The notes beneath the pieces were generated by a model, which saw only the letters and a program-made list of their open reading frames with translations, did not search any database and was not told the origin of the DNA. Positions 37,534 through 46,890 of a stretch of DNA of 64,000 bases are shown piece after piece. The position numbers and the translations under genes are program-made. Origin of the DNA: Polaribacter ponticola (GTDB taxonomy: Bacteria; Bacteroidota; Bacteroidia; Flavobacteriales; Flavobacteriaceae); the NCBI RefSeq assembly GCF_026191475.2, contig NZ_JAOSLC020000002.1, positions 62,001 to 126,000 of the forward strand, given 5' to 3'. Numbering within the stretch: position 1 is the first letter of the stretch; each line of letters opens with the position of its first letter.

Positions 37534-37943
37534 TTGGGAAGAGTTTTAGCCATCGATTTTGGAAAAAAAGAACAGGTATTGCTGTTACAGACGAATTACA
37601 AATTATAGCATCTGGTTTAACTACTGTAAATACTAATAATTTAATATCATTTTTAAAAGAGTATACTTCTAAAGAAAAAGTAGAACTTTTTCTTGTGGGA
37701 AAACCTAAACAAATGAATAATTTAGATAGCGAGAGTGAAGCCCTTATACTTCCTTTTCTAAAGAAATTATCCCAACAAATTCCTAATATTCCAATGCAAA
37801 GAGTTGATGAACGTTTTACATCAAAAATGGCTTTTCAAACAATGATAGATGGCGGACTAAATAAAAATAAACGTAGAAATAAAGCTTTAGTAGATGAAAT
37901 TAGCGCTACAATAATTTTGCAATCGTATTTATACAACAAATAG
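37534..37943 (+). CDS. ruvX: Holliday junction resolvase-like RuvX (YqgF), frameshifted
   Basis: RuvX/YqgF, an RNase H-fold nuclease implicated in pre-16S rRNA processing. The expected start GRVLAIDFGKKRTGIAVTDE is present, but its first part (from TTG 37534) is in a different frame from the rest. One extra A in the A7 run at 37563-37569 restores a 136-residue protein, the usual length. Conserved FLVGKPKQ, VDERFTS and the C-terminal DEISATIIL are visible. Without correction the frame begins with an unrelated hydrophobic leader, which is spurious. Confidence 0.9.
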
Positions 37944-37944
37944 T

Positions 37945-37974
37945 TTTGTTCAAGTTACAAACTTTGTACTTTTG
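37945..37974 (+). promoter_or_regulatory. Promoter for def
   Basis: TTTG (37945-37948), 18 bp, then TACTTTTG (37967-37974); the def ATG follows 20 bp later. Confidence 0.6.
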
Positions 37975-37994
37975 CAATCGTTAAACAAACAAAA

Positions 37995-38621
37995 ATGATT
38001 TTACCAATTGTTGCTTATGGAGATCCTGTTCTTAGAAAAGTAGGAATAGAGATTGATAAAGATTACCCTAATTTAAAAGAGTTAATTGCTAATATGAAAG
38101 CAACTATGTACAACGCTTCTGGTGTTGGTTTAGCTGCCCCTCAAATTGGTAAAGCAATTCGTTTATTTATTATTGATGCTTCTCCTTTTGCAGAAGATGA
38201 CGATTTAGACGAAAAAGAAAGAGAAGTTTTAAAAACCTTTAATAAAGTATTTATCAATCCTCAAATTATTAAAGAAGAAGGTGAAGAATGGGTTTTTAAC
38301 GAAGGTTGTTTAAGTATACCAGATGTTAGACAAGATGTCTCTCGTCAGCCAAAAGTAACTTTAGAATATCAAGACGAAGATTTTAATACACATACAGAAG
38401 TCTTAGAAGGTTTAGCAGCAAGAGTTTTTCAGCACGAATACGATCATATAGAAGGTGTTTTATTTACTGATAAACTTTCTTCTCTTAAAAAGAGATTGAT
38501 AAAAAAGAAGTTAGAAAACATTTCTAAAGGAAAAATAAATTCAGATTATAGAATGCGTTTCCCTAATTTAAAGAAAAAAATAAGTCTTACTAAGACAAAA
38601 AAACATACACATGGAATTTAA
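37995..38621 (+). CDS. def: Peptide deformylase
   Basis: A 208-residue peptide deformylase removing formyl groups from nascent proteins. All three motifs are intact: GVGLAAPQIG (motif I), EGCLSIP with the metal-binding Cys (motif II) and QHEYDHIEG (motif III, HExxH). The end overlaps the DUF5606 start by 11 bp, so the pair is translationally coupled. Confidence 0.96.
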   Translation: MILPIVAYGDPVLRKVGIEIDKDYPNLKELIANMKATMYNASGVGLAAPQIGKAIRLFIIDASPFAEDDDLDEKEREVLKTFNKVFINPQIIKEEGEEWVFNEGCLSIPDVRQDVSRQPKVTLEYQDEDFNTHTEVLEGLAARVFQHEYDHIEGVLFTDKLSSLKKRLIKKKLENISKGKINSDYRMRFPNLKKKISLTKTKKHTHGI

Positions 38622-39036
38622 TAAAATTATAGCAGTAACCGGTAAAGCTGGTTTATTTCAAGTTGTTTCACAATCTAAAAACGCAATTATTGTAGAAGCT
38701 TTAGCAGATAAGAAACGTTTAGCAATAAACACAACTCAAAATGTAAGTTTGTTAGAAAATATTGCAATCTATACTTATGAAGAAGATGTACCTTTATTAG
38801 ATGTTTTTCAATCTATGTTTACAAAAACTGAAGGAAAAGAAGCTATTTCTCACAAAGAAAGTGGTAAAAAATTAGCTGCTTTTTTCGCAGAAGTTTTACC
38901 TAATTATGATGATGAAAGAGTATACACTTCTAATATAAAAAAAGTGATACAATGGTTTAACTTATTAGTAGTTGCTGGTATGGATTTTTCTAAAGTAGAA
39001 GAAGCCTCTAAAGAAGAAAACACTGAAGAAGTATAA
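38611..39036 (+). CDS. DUF5606 protein
   Basis: A 141-residue soluble protein of DUF5606, found in Bacteroidota next to def. Residues about 5-55 (IIAVTGKAGLFQVV, ALADKKRLAI) form a small beta domain; the C-terminus is helical and ends in an acidic tail. Function unknown. It overlaps def by 11 bp and precedes mazG, a housekeeping context. Confidence 0.85.
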   Translation: MEFNKIIAVTGKAGLFQVVSQSKNAIIVEALADKKRLAINTTQNVSLLENIAIYTYEEDVPLLDVFQSMFTKTEGKEAISHKESGKKLAAFFAEVLPNYDDERVYTSNIKKVIQWFNLLVVAGMDFSKVEEASKEENTEEV

Positions 39037-39126
39037 TCTATAGCTGTTTCGTTTTTATATAATTTTAAAAAAACTATATCGCTTAAAAAAGCATATTTAG
39101 AAACAACTTTATAAAATATCATTTTT

Positions 39127-39904
39127 TTGAACACAAGAAAAGAGCAGTTAGCAGCTTTTAGCCGTTTGTTAGATATTATGGACGATCTTCGAGAGAAGTG
39201 TCCTTGGGATAAAAAACAAACTCTAGAAAGCTTACGTCATTTAACAATTGAAGAAACGTACGAGCTAGCAGATGCAATTCTTGAAAATGATTTACCGGAA
39301 ATTAAAAAAGAATTAGGCGATGTTTTACTTCACATCGTCTTTTATGCTAAAATTGGTAGTGAAAAAAGCTTTTGATATTGCTGATGTCGCTAATAGTATT
39401 TCTGATAAATTAATTCATAGACATCCTCATATTTATGGAGATGTTAAAGTAGAAAATGAAAAAGATGTTAATCGAAATTGGGAGCAACTAAAACTTAAAG
39501 AAGGTAAAACATCTGTTTTAGAAGGTGTTCCAAAAAGTTTACCTGCTGTTGTAAAAGCGAGTAGAATACAAGAAAAAGTTGCTAGTGTTGGTTTTGATTG
39601 GGAAAAACCAGAACAAGTTTGGGAAAAAGTACAAGAAGAACTTACAGAACTAAACGAAGAAATTAAAGTTGGTAATAAAGAAAACATCGAAAAAGAATTT
39701 GGAGATGTTTTATTTTCTATGATTAATTACGCTCGCTTTATTGATGTAAATCCTGAAAATGCATTAGAAAAAACGAATAAAAAATTCATTAATCGTTTTC
39801 AATTCTTAGAAAAATCAGCTAAAAAAGAAGGGAAAGAACTTTCTAATATGTCTTTAATAGAAATGGATGTTTATTGGGAAAAATCTAAAGAATACTATAA
39901 ATAG
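39127..39904 (+). CDS. mazG: Nucleoside triphosphate pyrophosphohydrolase MazG, frameshifted
   Basis: A two-domain MazG of about 258 residues that hydrolyses NTPs to NMPs. The first half has CPWDKKQTLESLRHLTIEETYELADAI and ELGDVLLH (EExxE and ExxD metal motifs); the second has DKLIHRHPHIYGDV, KVASVGFDW and EFGDVLFSMIN. The two lie in different frames, joined at the A6 run 39362-39367; removing one A or adding two (SEKKAFDIADV) restores it. The start is TTG 39127. Confidence 0.9.
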
Positions 39905-40012
39905 CCTTTTTTTATATCATTTTAAACACAAACTAAAAACCTGTCTAACTTACTTAAAAAGAGTTTTAAATTTTTCTTAATATATTTATAGAAGAATTTA
40001 AAAAATCCTTTT

Positions 40013-40495
40013 ATGAAGTATTTAGCCAAAACATTATTTTCGTTTGCAATAACAAGCAGCCTTATTTTTTCTTCTTGCAATCAAAAGAACGCTAAAAAAG
40101 AGTTTAACAAAGAAGATTATAAACTTGTAAATACTGCCATACAAGATTATGTAGAGGGTTTGTATTTTGTAGATTCTACCAAAATTGACAGAAGTGTAGA
40201 TAAAAAAATGCGTAAAATTGGTTACTACTACAGTAAGAAAACTAAAACTTATAGAGATAATTTAGAAATGACACATACTCAATTATCTAATTTAGCTGCT
40301 AGGTGGAATAAAGACGGAAAAAATGTCAATAAGAATTCTCCAAAAGAAATTGAAATATTTGATGTAAACTCTAAAACAGCTTCTGCTAAATTAACTGCAC
40401 AATGGGGTATTGATTTATTTCATTTAGCTAAGGTTAACAATCAATGGAAAATAGTAAACGTAATGTGGCAAAGTATGCCTAAAAAAGAATTATAA
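40013..40495 (+). CDS. NTF2-like lipoprotein (putative lumazine-binding family)
   Basis: A 160-residue lipoprotein: signal peptide with lipobox FSSC (Cys at about residue 22), then an NTF2-like domain (NTAIQDYVEGLYFVDSTKI, QLSNLAARWN, TASAKLTAQWGIDLFHLAKVNNQWKIVNVMW). This resembles the putative lumazine-binding (PF12893-type) family of Bacteroidota. Function unknown. First gene of a tightly packed four-gene operon. Confidence 0.75.
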   Translation: MKYLAKTLFSFAITSSLIFSSCNQKNAKKEFNKEDYKLVNTAIQDYVEGLYFVDSTKIDRSVDKKMRKIGYYYSKKTKTYRDNLEMTHTQLSNLAARWNKDGKNVNKNSPKEIEIFDVNSKTASAKLTAQWGIDLFHLAKVNNQWKIVNVMWQSMPKKEL

Positions 40496-40818
40496 TGAAT
40501 AATACTATAATTCTATATAAAAAATTAGTTGATGAAAACCCTAATTTTAAAGCAAAAGGGAAAACCACTTTTTACACCTCTTCTAACGGATATATGTTTT
40601 CTTTTGTAAATAAAGCAAATGAAATTGGTATTCGATTATCTAAAGAAGACACCAAAATATTTGGAGAAAATTACACGATACAACCTTTTATATCTCATGG
40701 TGCTAAAATGCGCGACTATGTTTTAATACCTGAAGAAGCATTAAATTATAATTGGAATTTTATAACTAATATGCTTCAAAAAAGTTTTGAATATGTAAAC
40801 TCATTACCAGAAAAATAA
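40495..40818 (+). CDS. TfoX N-terminal-like protein
   Basis: A 107-residue protein resembling the TfoX/MmcQ-type alpha-beta domain: FKAKGKTTFYTSSNGYMFSFV, GIRLSKEDTKIFG and HGAKMRDYVLIPEEAL. No competence genes are nearby, so a link to transformation is not implied. It is coupled to the preceding lipoprotein (TAATG) and 1 bp from the PAP2 gene. Confidence 0.65.
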   Translation: MNNTIILYKKLVDENPNFKAKGKTTFYTSSNGYMFSFVNKANEIGIRLSKEDTKIFGENYTIQPFISHGAKMRDYVLIPEEALNYNWNFITNMLQKSFEYVNSLPEK

Positions 40819-40819
40819 G

Positions 40820-41674
40820 ATGATTCAACTTAAAAAAATTGACTTTCTATTTTTTGGATATGTTTTTATAACCTCAATTTTATTATTCTTTTCTTGGAAT
40901 ACTATCGATAAATCTCTAGAGTTATTTTTAACACGAGGTTTATTGTTAGGTCTTGGTATTTTATTAATTTATTTCGATTCTAAAACTAAAAATACACTTA
41001 TAAATCTTTTAAGAAATTGCTATCCTATTTTATTTAGCATGCTTTTATATACAGAAACCGTATTTTACAACAAATTATTTTTCAACAATTTAGATCAATA
41101 TTTAATTGATTTGGATTTTCAATTATTCGGATTTCAACCAAGTATAAAATTTTCAGAACATTTTTCTCAACCTTTTTTTAGTGAATTAATGTACCTTGGA
41201 TATTTCTCTTTATACATTTTAATTATCAGTTTTGTTTTTATCAGTTACATTAAATTAAAAAAGGATTCAGAAGAATTATTTTTTAAACTAGCAGCATCTA
41301 TGTTGTTGTTCTATTTATTCTTTTGCTTTTTTCCTGCAGCAGGACCACAATTTTATTTCGAATCACCAAAAAAAGAATTACCAACAGCGTTTGTATTCGA
41401 TAAAATAATGCACCTTATCCAAAAAGCAGAACAACCAACAGGCGCTTTCCCAAGTTCACATGTAGGTATTTCATTAATTATTTTAGTCTTATTTAGAAAA
41501 CGAGTTTCCAACTATTTTAAAATAGCATTTCCGTTTGTAATTTTACTCATATTATCTACAGTTTACATAAAAGCACATTATGCAGTAGACGCAATTGCTG
41601 GTATTATTTCTGTGCCAATTGTTTTATTTATTAGCAATCTTTTGTATAAAAAAATCCCTGACTTTAAACTATGA
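40820..41674 (+). CDS. PAP2-superfamily phosphatase or transferase (inositolphosphotransferase-like)
   Basis: A 284-residue integral membrane protein with about six helices. The PAP2 active-site features GAFPSSHVGIS (motif II His) and KAHYAVDAIAG (motif III His and Asp) are near residues 210 and 253; motif I is the degenerate FPAAGPQFYF region. The overall layout is that of the PAP2_3 / Aur1-Ipt1-like branch. Likely dephosphorylates or transfers head groups on envelope lipids. Its TGA overlaps the next ATG (ATGA). Confidence 0.85.
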   Translation: MIQLKKIDFLFFGYVFITSILLFFSWNTIDKSLELFLTRGLLLGLGILLIYFDSKTKNTLINLLRNCYPILFSMLLYTETVFYNKLFFNNLDQYLIDLDFQLFGFQPSIKFSEHFSQPFFSELMYLGYFSLYILIISFVFISYIKLKKDSEELFFKLAASMLLFYLFFCFFPAAGPQFYFESPKKELPTAFVFDKIMHLIQKAEQPTGAFPSSHVGISLIILVLFRKRVSNYFKIAFPFVILLILSTVYIKAHYAVDAIAGIISVPIVLFISNLLYKKIPDFKL

Positions 41675-42792
41675 TTCAACTAACAAAAGTTATCTCTAAA
41701 AAGGAATTAAAACAATTTATTCTTTTGCCTTATAGCATACATAAAAATCATGAAGAATGGTTACCTCCTTTAATTTCTGATGAATGGAAAGTGTTTGACA
41801 AAACCAAAAATCATTCTTTTGAGCATTGCGATACAATTATGTACTTAGCAAAACAAAACAACAAAGTTGTAGGGAGAATTATGGGAATTATCAACCACAT
41901 GTATAATAACGGAAACAATGAAAAAAATGTTCGTTTTTACGGTTTAGAATGCGAAGATGATGCAGCCATTTATGATACTTTAATAAACGCTATAGAAATT
42001 TGGGGAAAACAAAAAGGGATGAATACTATTATTGGCCCTTTAGGTTTTTCCGATAAAGATCCGCAAGGTTTTTTAATTGATGGTTTTAAAGAACCTATGA
42101 CAGTGATGGTAACAAATCATAGTTATAAATACATGATTAACCATTTAGAAAGAAATGGCTTTAAAAAGAAATTAGACATCTTCCAATACAGTGCAAAAAT
42201 ACCAGAAAAAACCGAAGCAATTTATACACGAATTGCAAAAAGAGCTACTAGAAGTGGTTACAAAATATTAGAATTTAAAAAATCGAAACACGTAAGACCT
42301 TATGTAAATGAGGTTTTTAAATTGATAAATGAAACCTATAAAAACATTTATGGTTTTGCCCCTTTAAGTGATATTGAATCAAAAGAATTTTCTGAACGTT
42401 TTTTACCTTTATTAAAGCCACAGTATATAAAAGTAGTGTTAGATACTTCGGATAAAATTGTAGCTTTTGTAGTAGCAATGCCCGATATTTCTGTAGGATT
42501 TAAAAAAGCTAAAGGAAAACTTTTTCCTTTTGGATTTATACATATTTTAAAGGCTTTTAAAAAAACCAATCAACTAAATTTATTATTAGGCTGTATAGAT
42601 GAAAATATTAGAAATTCTGGCTTGGTTGCATTAATGAATATTGCTTTGTTAAATTCTGCAAGAGAAAACAATTTAACGGTTTTAGATAGCCATTTAATTT
42701 TAGAAGAAAATACTAAAATGCGTGCTGTTATGGAACGCATGGAACACAAAATTTACAAAAAGTATCGAATTTTTGAGAAAGTTTTAGATTAA
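41671..42792 (+). CDS. GNAT-like acyltransferase of unknown substrate
   Basis: A 373-residue protein with two GNAT-like halves. GPLGFSDKDPQGFLIDGF (about residue 115) and GCIDENIRNSGLVALMN (about 305) are conserved in a Bacteroidota family annotated as N-acetyltransferase-like or hypothetical. The C-terminus (ENTKMRAVMERMEHKIYKKYRIFEK) resembles the end of a GNAT domain. Overlap with the PAP2 gene suggests joint action on a membrane lipid. Confidence 0.7.
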   Translation: MIQLTKVISKKELKQFILLPYSIHKNHEEWLPPLISDEWKVFDKTKNHSFEHCDTIMYLAKQNNKVVGRIMGIINHMYNNGNNEKNVRFYGLECEDDAAIYDTLINAIEIWGKQKGMNTIIGPLGFSDKDPQGFLIDGFKEPMTVMVTNHSYKYMINHLERNGFKKKLDIFQYSAKIPEKTEAIYTRIAKRATRSGYKILEFKKSKHVRPYVNEVFKLINETYKNIYGFAPLSDIESKEFSERFLPLLKPQYIKVVLDTSDKIVAFVVAMPDISVGFKKAKGKLFPFGFIHILKAFKKTNQLNLLLGCIDENIRNSGLVALMNIALLNSARENNLTVLDSHLILEENTKMRAVMERMEHKIYKKYRIFEKVLD

Positions 42793-43148
42793 AAGAACAG
42801 GTATTTTTCCTATTGATATTCTTAAATAAAATCGGTAGATTCGCTAACTACGAATATAAAACATTGAAACGTTACATATTCGTGTTAACGTTGTGCATAA
42901 TGCAAAAAGGCTTACTAAAATTGAACTTTCCGCTGTAAAAGTTTTCAAAAAATCTAGAAAATTCTTCCCGTAAGAGCTTAAAAATCTCCCAACAACATAA
43001 GCCTACGCAAAATTTTTAAGCACTTACTCGCCCTGTCCTTCGATTGATTATTCTCTCACCATACGCAAAAAAAAATGAAATCATAATCAAACTTTCAGCA
43101 TATTTCAAATACAAATTATATTTAAGACTACGCAAAAGAGTGTATTAC
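42793..43148. other. Intergenic region before the exporter operon; no gene seen
   Basis: I find no convincing ORF, RNA or terminator with a T run here. The notable features are the hairpin at 42843-42889 and an A9 run (about 43067-43075). Base composition becomes less A/T-extreme than upstream, as in the genes that follow. Confidence 0.5.
42843..42889. repeat. Inverted repeat at the edge of the exporter block
   Basis: GCTAACTACGAATAT (42843-42857) pairs with ATATTCGTGTTAAC (42876-42889) with one bulge and an 18-nt loop, followed by GTTGTGCATAATG. The layout recalls cassette-boundary hairpins, but the integron core GTTRRRY is not matched. Confidence 0.5.
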
Positions 43149-43181
43149 TTTTGTATATTAATAGTATTACTATTATATTTG
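43149..43181 (+). promoter_or_regulatory. tetR-operon promoter with embedded palindromic operator
   Basis: TTTTG (43149-43153), 20 bp, then TATATTTG (43174-43181). Between and overlapping them lies a perfect 17-bp palindrome TAATAGTATTACTATTA (43159-43175), positioned where a TetR-family repressor would block polymerase. The start ATG at 43201 follows 19 bp later. Confidence 0.7.
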
Positions 43182-43200
43182 CATCCATGAATATTAAATT

Positions 43201-43875
43201 ATGCAAGAATTATTAAAAAACATCAAGATTCAGGTTAATGAAAAAACCTTTATTAAAAATCCTGAAACGTCTGAATTAGGCAAGCGCATAGTCGAGCAAA
43301 GTATTACGCTCATTGACGAGATTGGTTTTGATGCTTTTACTTTCAGAAAATTAGGCGTAATCATTTCATCAAATGAAAGTTCGATATATCGTTATTTTGA
43401 GAATAAGCACAAACTGCTATTATATCTTACTTCGTGGTATTGGGCTTGGATGGAATATCAAATAGTATTACAGACTTATAGTATTCCTAATGCGAGTGAA
43501 AAACTTGAAAAAATTATTTCGATTATAACAGCAAAAAATAAAAGTGATTCAAATTTCTCGCACATTAATGAAAAACTTTTAAACAAGATTGTAATTAACG
43601 AATATTCCAAATCCTTTTTAACAAAAGAAGTGGATGCCGAAAATAAGGAAGGGTATTTTTCAATATATAAACGGCTCATCACACGTATTAAAAACGTAAT
43701 AATTCAAATAAATAAAAACTATCCCTTTCCTGCTTCATTGGCAAGTACACTTGTGGAAGGTTCTTTACACCAACATTTTCTTGCAGACCACTTTCCAACT
43801 ATTACAGATTGTGGAAAGCAACATCCATCACAAAAATTTTATACACACTTAATTTTCAATACGCTCAAAAAATAA
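43201..43875 (+). CDS. TetR-family transcriptional regulator
   Basis: A 224-residue TetR regulator. Helix-turn-helix at about residues 25-72 (IVEQSITLIDEIGFDAFTF, SSNESSIYRYFENKHKLLLYL), with a larger ligand-binding C-terminal domain. ATG 43187 is out of frame and stops quickly, so 43201 is the start. It heads an operon with an ABC protein, an HlyD-type adaptor and a TolC-type channel, 5 bp ahead of the next gene, and probably represses its own promoter. Confidence 0.9.
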   Translation: MQELLKNIKIQVNEKTFIKNPETSELGKRIVEQSITLIDEIGFDAFTFRKLGVIISSNESSIYRYFENKHKLLLYLTSWYWAWMEYQIVLQTYSIPNASEKLEKIISIITAKNKSDSNFSHINEKLLNKIVINEYSKSFLTKEVDAENKEGYFSIYKRLITRIKNVIIQINKNYPFPASLASTLVEGSLHQHFLADHFPTITDCGKQHPSQKFYTHLIFNTLKK

Positions 43876-43880
43876 TTTAG

Positions 43881-45523
43881 ATGAAAAAAGAAATGAAGCC
43901 TTGGCAGCGTTTTATAAACTTGCTCAAACTGGATAAAAGGGATATTAGACAAATTTTCTATTATGCTGTTTTTGCTGGATTGGTTGCTCTTACTTTACCA
44001 ATAGGTATACAAGCCATTATTAATCTTATTCAAGGCGCAGAAGTATCGACTTCTTGGATAGTTCTAGTTGTGCTTGTTACTTTGGTGTTGCCTTTCAAGG
44101 AATTTTACAACTAATGCAAATACGAATACTCGAAAATATTCAGCAAAAGATTTTTACTAGGTCGTCTTTTGAGTTTGCATACCGTTTCCCAAAAATAAAA
44201 TGGAATGAGCTAAGACAAGACTATCCGCCTGAACTGGCCAATCGTTTTTTTGATACTTTAACGGTGCAAAAAGGATTGTCCAAAATTCTAATTGATTTTC
44301 CAGCTGCAATTCTTCAAATTTTATTCGGTTTGATATTGCTTTCACTCTATCATCCATTTTTCATTATTTATGGATTACTACTTTTAATATTAGTTTATGT
44401 AGTATTTAAGTTTACGGCAAAAAAAGGCTTGGAAACTAGTCTTAAAGAATCCAAATCAAAATATGAGGTTGCTCATTGGCTTCAAGAAATTGCACGTTCA
44501 CTTACAAGTTTTAAACTCTCTGGACGTACTTCCCTTGCAATGGAGCATAATAACAGGTTGACCGAAAATTATCTTGAAACAAGGGAGAATCATTTTAAAA
44601 TATTGATGTCACAATTTATTCAGATGATTGGTTTTAAAGTTCTGGTAACCGCAGGATTATTGCTAATTGGTGGACTACTTGTTTTAAATCAACAAATGAA
44701 TATTGGGCAGTTTGTAGCAGCAGAAATTATTATTCTTTTGGTCATTAGCTCTGTAGAAAAATTGGTTACAGGATTAGAAAGTTTTTACGATGTGCTTACA
44801 TCCTTAGAAAAAATAGGGCAAGTAGTTGATAAAAAACTAGAAGCACAAGAAGGAACAAAACCTTTTTCACAAAATGATACGGCTTCAATAACATTGCATA
44901 ATCTTACTTACCACACTAAAGAAGGAGATACCATTCTTAACAATGTAAATCTTGATTTAAAGCATAAGGATAGATTGTTAATTGAAGGCTCTTCAGGTTC
45001 TGGAAAAACTACACTTCTTAAAATACTTTCTGGCATAATAGAACCTTCAAATGGAGCAATCTACATAAATGACCATAGTTTTAAAGGAATGAATATTAAT
45101 GCTTACAGGTCTAACGTAGGTCAAGTACTTCCAGAACAATTTCCTTTTGAAGGCACTATACTTGAGAACATAACATTTGGTAATAAGACAATTGCTATGG
45201 ATAAAATAAACCAAATTGTAAAGGACATTGGATTACAAGACTATATTAGAAAACAATCTAAAGGTCTAAATAGTGAAATTTTATCGCAAGGTCAAAGCTT
45301 GCCGCATACCGTTTCCAAGAGACTTCTATTGGCTAGAGCCATTGTTCACGAACCAAAAATTTTATTGCTTAAAGATACACTCGAACATTTTGAACCAACT
45401 GAAGCAAAACGTTTGATGAAATATTTGGCTAGTCCTGAAAAATCTTGGTTACTTATAGTTTCAGGAAAAAATGAAGACTGGAAAACAGTTTGCAATAAAA
45501 ATATACGTTTAGAATCAAATTAA
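43881..45523 (+). CDS. ABC exporter with degenerate ATPase motifs, frameshifted
   Basis: One membrane-ATPase protein of about 547 residues split by a missing base near 44081-44083 (TTT); restoring it gives VTLGVAFQGILQLMQIRILENIQ across the junction. Membrane helices lie in residues about 25-300. The ATPase has Walker A GSSGSGKTT and a Q-loop VGQVLPEQ, but the signature reads LSQGQSLPHTVSKR instead of LSGGQ, Walker B reads LLLKDTLEH without the catalytic Glu, and the H-loop region LIVSGKNED lacks His. It lies between tetR and hlyD and is presumably the motor of a type I-like exporter. Confidence 0.85.
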
Positions 45524-45534
45524 CCGACTCAACA

Positions 45535-46890
45535 ATGCTAAATATATCTCATAATCAATTAAACAAAAAAGTGAATTTTGACAGCTATTCCGCTTTAGCG
45601 AAAGCGCAAAATGTAAAACACAATAAACACTTTAATCGCTTTTTACTTGCATCTGCAATAATTGGTCTAATTATACTCTTTTTACCCTGGACGCAAAACG
45701 TTACAGGTGCTGGTTATGTAACAACGCTTACACCAGACCAACGACCACAAACCATTCAATCACCTATTCCTGGTAGAATTGAGCAATGGTTTGTTCGTGA
45801 AGGCGATTATGTGGCAAAAGGCGATACTATTTTATTTGTTTCTGAAATTAAGAACGAATACCAAGACCCACGCCTTGTTGAGAGAACTATTGCGCAACGC
45901 GATGCAAAAAGTAATGCTGTGATTTCTTATAAAGATAAAGTTCGCGCGCTTGAAAATCAAATTAATGCCTTACAGTCAGAACGCAAATTAAAAATTGAAC
46001 AAGCTCAAAACAAACTGAAACAAACACAATATAAAGTAAAGAGTGATAGTATTGATTTGGTTGCTGCAAAAACCAATATAGACATTGCACGAAAACAGTA
46101 CGACCGAACGGTTAACTTACAAACCGAAGGCTTAAAGTCAAGAGCAGATGTTGAAGATAAACAGCTAAAACTACAAGAAACAGAAGCAAAGTTAATTGGT
46201 CAAGAGAATAAACTGTTGGTTAGTAAAAATGAATTAATAAACACTCGATTGGACATCAATAGAACTGCCACGGAATATGCCCAAAAAATAAGTAAAGCAC
46301 AGAGCGATAAATTTACAGCAAGTTCTGCACAATTTGATACAGAGGCACAAGTATCAAAGTTAGAAAATGCTTCTGCCAATTATGAACTAAGGGATAAAAT
46401 GCGCTACATACTTGCACCTCAAAACGGTTATATAAACAAAGCAATAAAATCTGGTATTGGAGAAACTTTTAAAGAAGGAGAGCAACTGGTTGGTATAATG
46501 CCAGCCAATTATGACATTGCAGTTGAAACATTTGTTTCACCCATTGATTTACCTTTAATTCACATAGGCGAAGATATAAGAGTTCAATTTGATGGTTGGC
46601 CTGCAATTGTATTTAGCGGTTGGCCAGATGCATCTTTCGGAACATATAGTGGTACTGTGGTTGCAGTTGAAACATTTATAAGTGCAAATGGTAAATTTAG
46701 AATTTTGATTGCACCTAAAAAGGAGGCTGAACAATGGCCAAAAAATGTACGAGTTGGCTCTGGTGCACGCACTATCGCCTTACTTCAAGATGTGCCGATT
46801 TGGTACGAATTATGGCGAAAACTTAACGGTTTTCCACCAGATTATTACGTACCTACAACTGCAAAAGACTCAAAATTTGAAAAGAAATGA
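45535..46890 (+). CDS. HlyD-family membrane fusion protein
   Basis: A 451-residue periplasmic adaptor: one membrane helix (about residues 36-55), a biotinyl-lipoyl half (QSPIPGRIEQWFVREGDYVAKGD), a long coiled coil (about 110-300, with a typical DRTVNLQTEGLKSRADVEDKQ hairpin turn), and a second lipoyl/beta-barrel part (YILAPQNGYINKAI, VQFDGWPA). It links the ABC protein to the outer-membrane channel. The stop overlaps the TolC start. Confidence 0.92.
   Translation: MLNISHNQLNKKVNFDSYSALAKAQNVKHNKHFNRFLLASAIIGLIILFLPWTQNVTGAGYVTTLTPDQRPQTIQSPIPGRIEQWFVREGDYVAKGDTILFVSEIKNEYQDPRLVERTIAQRDAKSNAVISYKDKVRALENQINALQSERKLKIEQAQNKLKQTQYKVKSDSIDLVAAKTNIDIARKQYDRTVNLQTEGLKSRADVEDKQLKLQETEAKLIGQENKLLVSKNELINTRLDINRTATEYAQKISKAQSDKFTASSAQFDTEAQVSKLENASANYELRDKMRYILAPQNGYINKAIKSGIGETFKEGEQLVGIMPANYDIAVETFVSPIDLPLIHIGEDIRVQFDGWPAIVFSGWPDASFGTYSGTVVAVETFISANGKFRILIAPKKEAEQWPKNVRVGSGARTIALLQDVPIWYELWRKLNGFPPDYYVPTTAKDSKFEKK

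Noticed and set aside
42843..42900. Integron attC site
   Set aside because: The hairpin is suggestive, but the required GTTRRRY core is not matched and no integrase is present.
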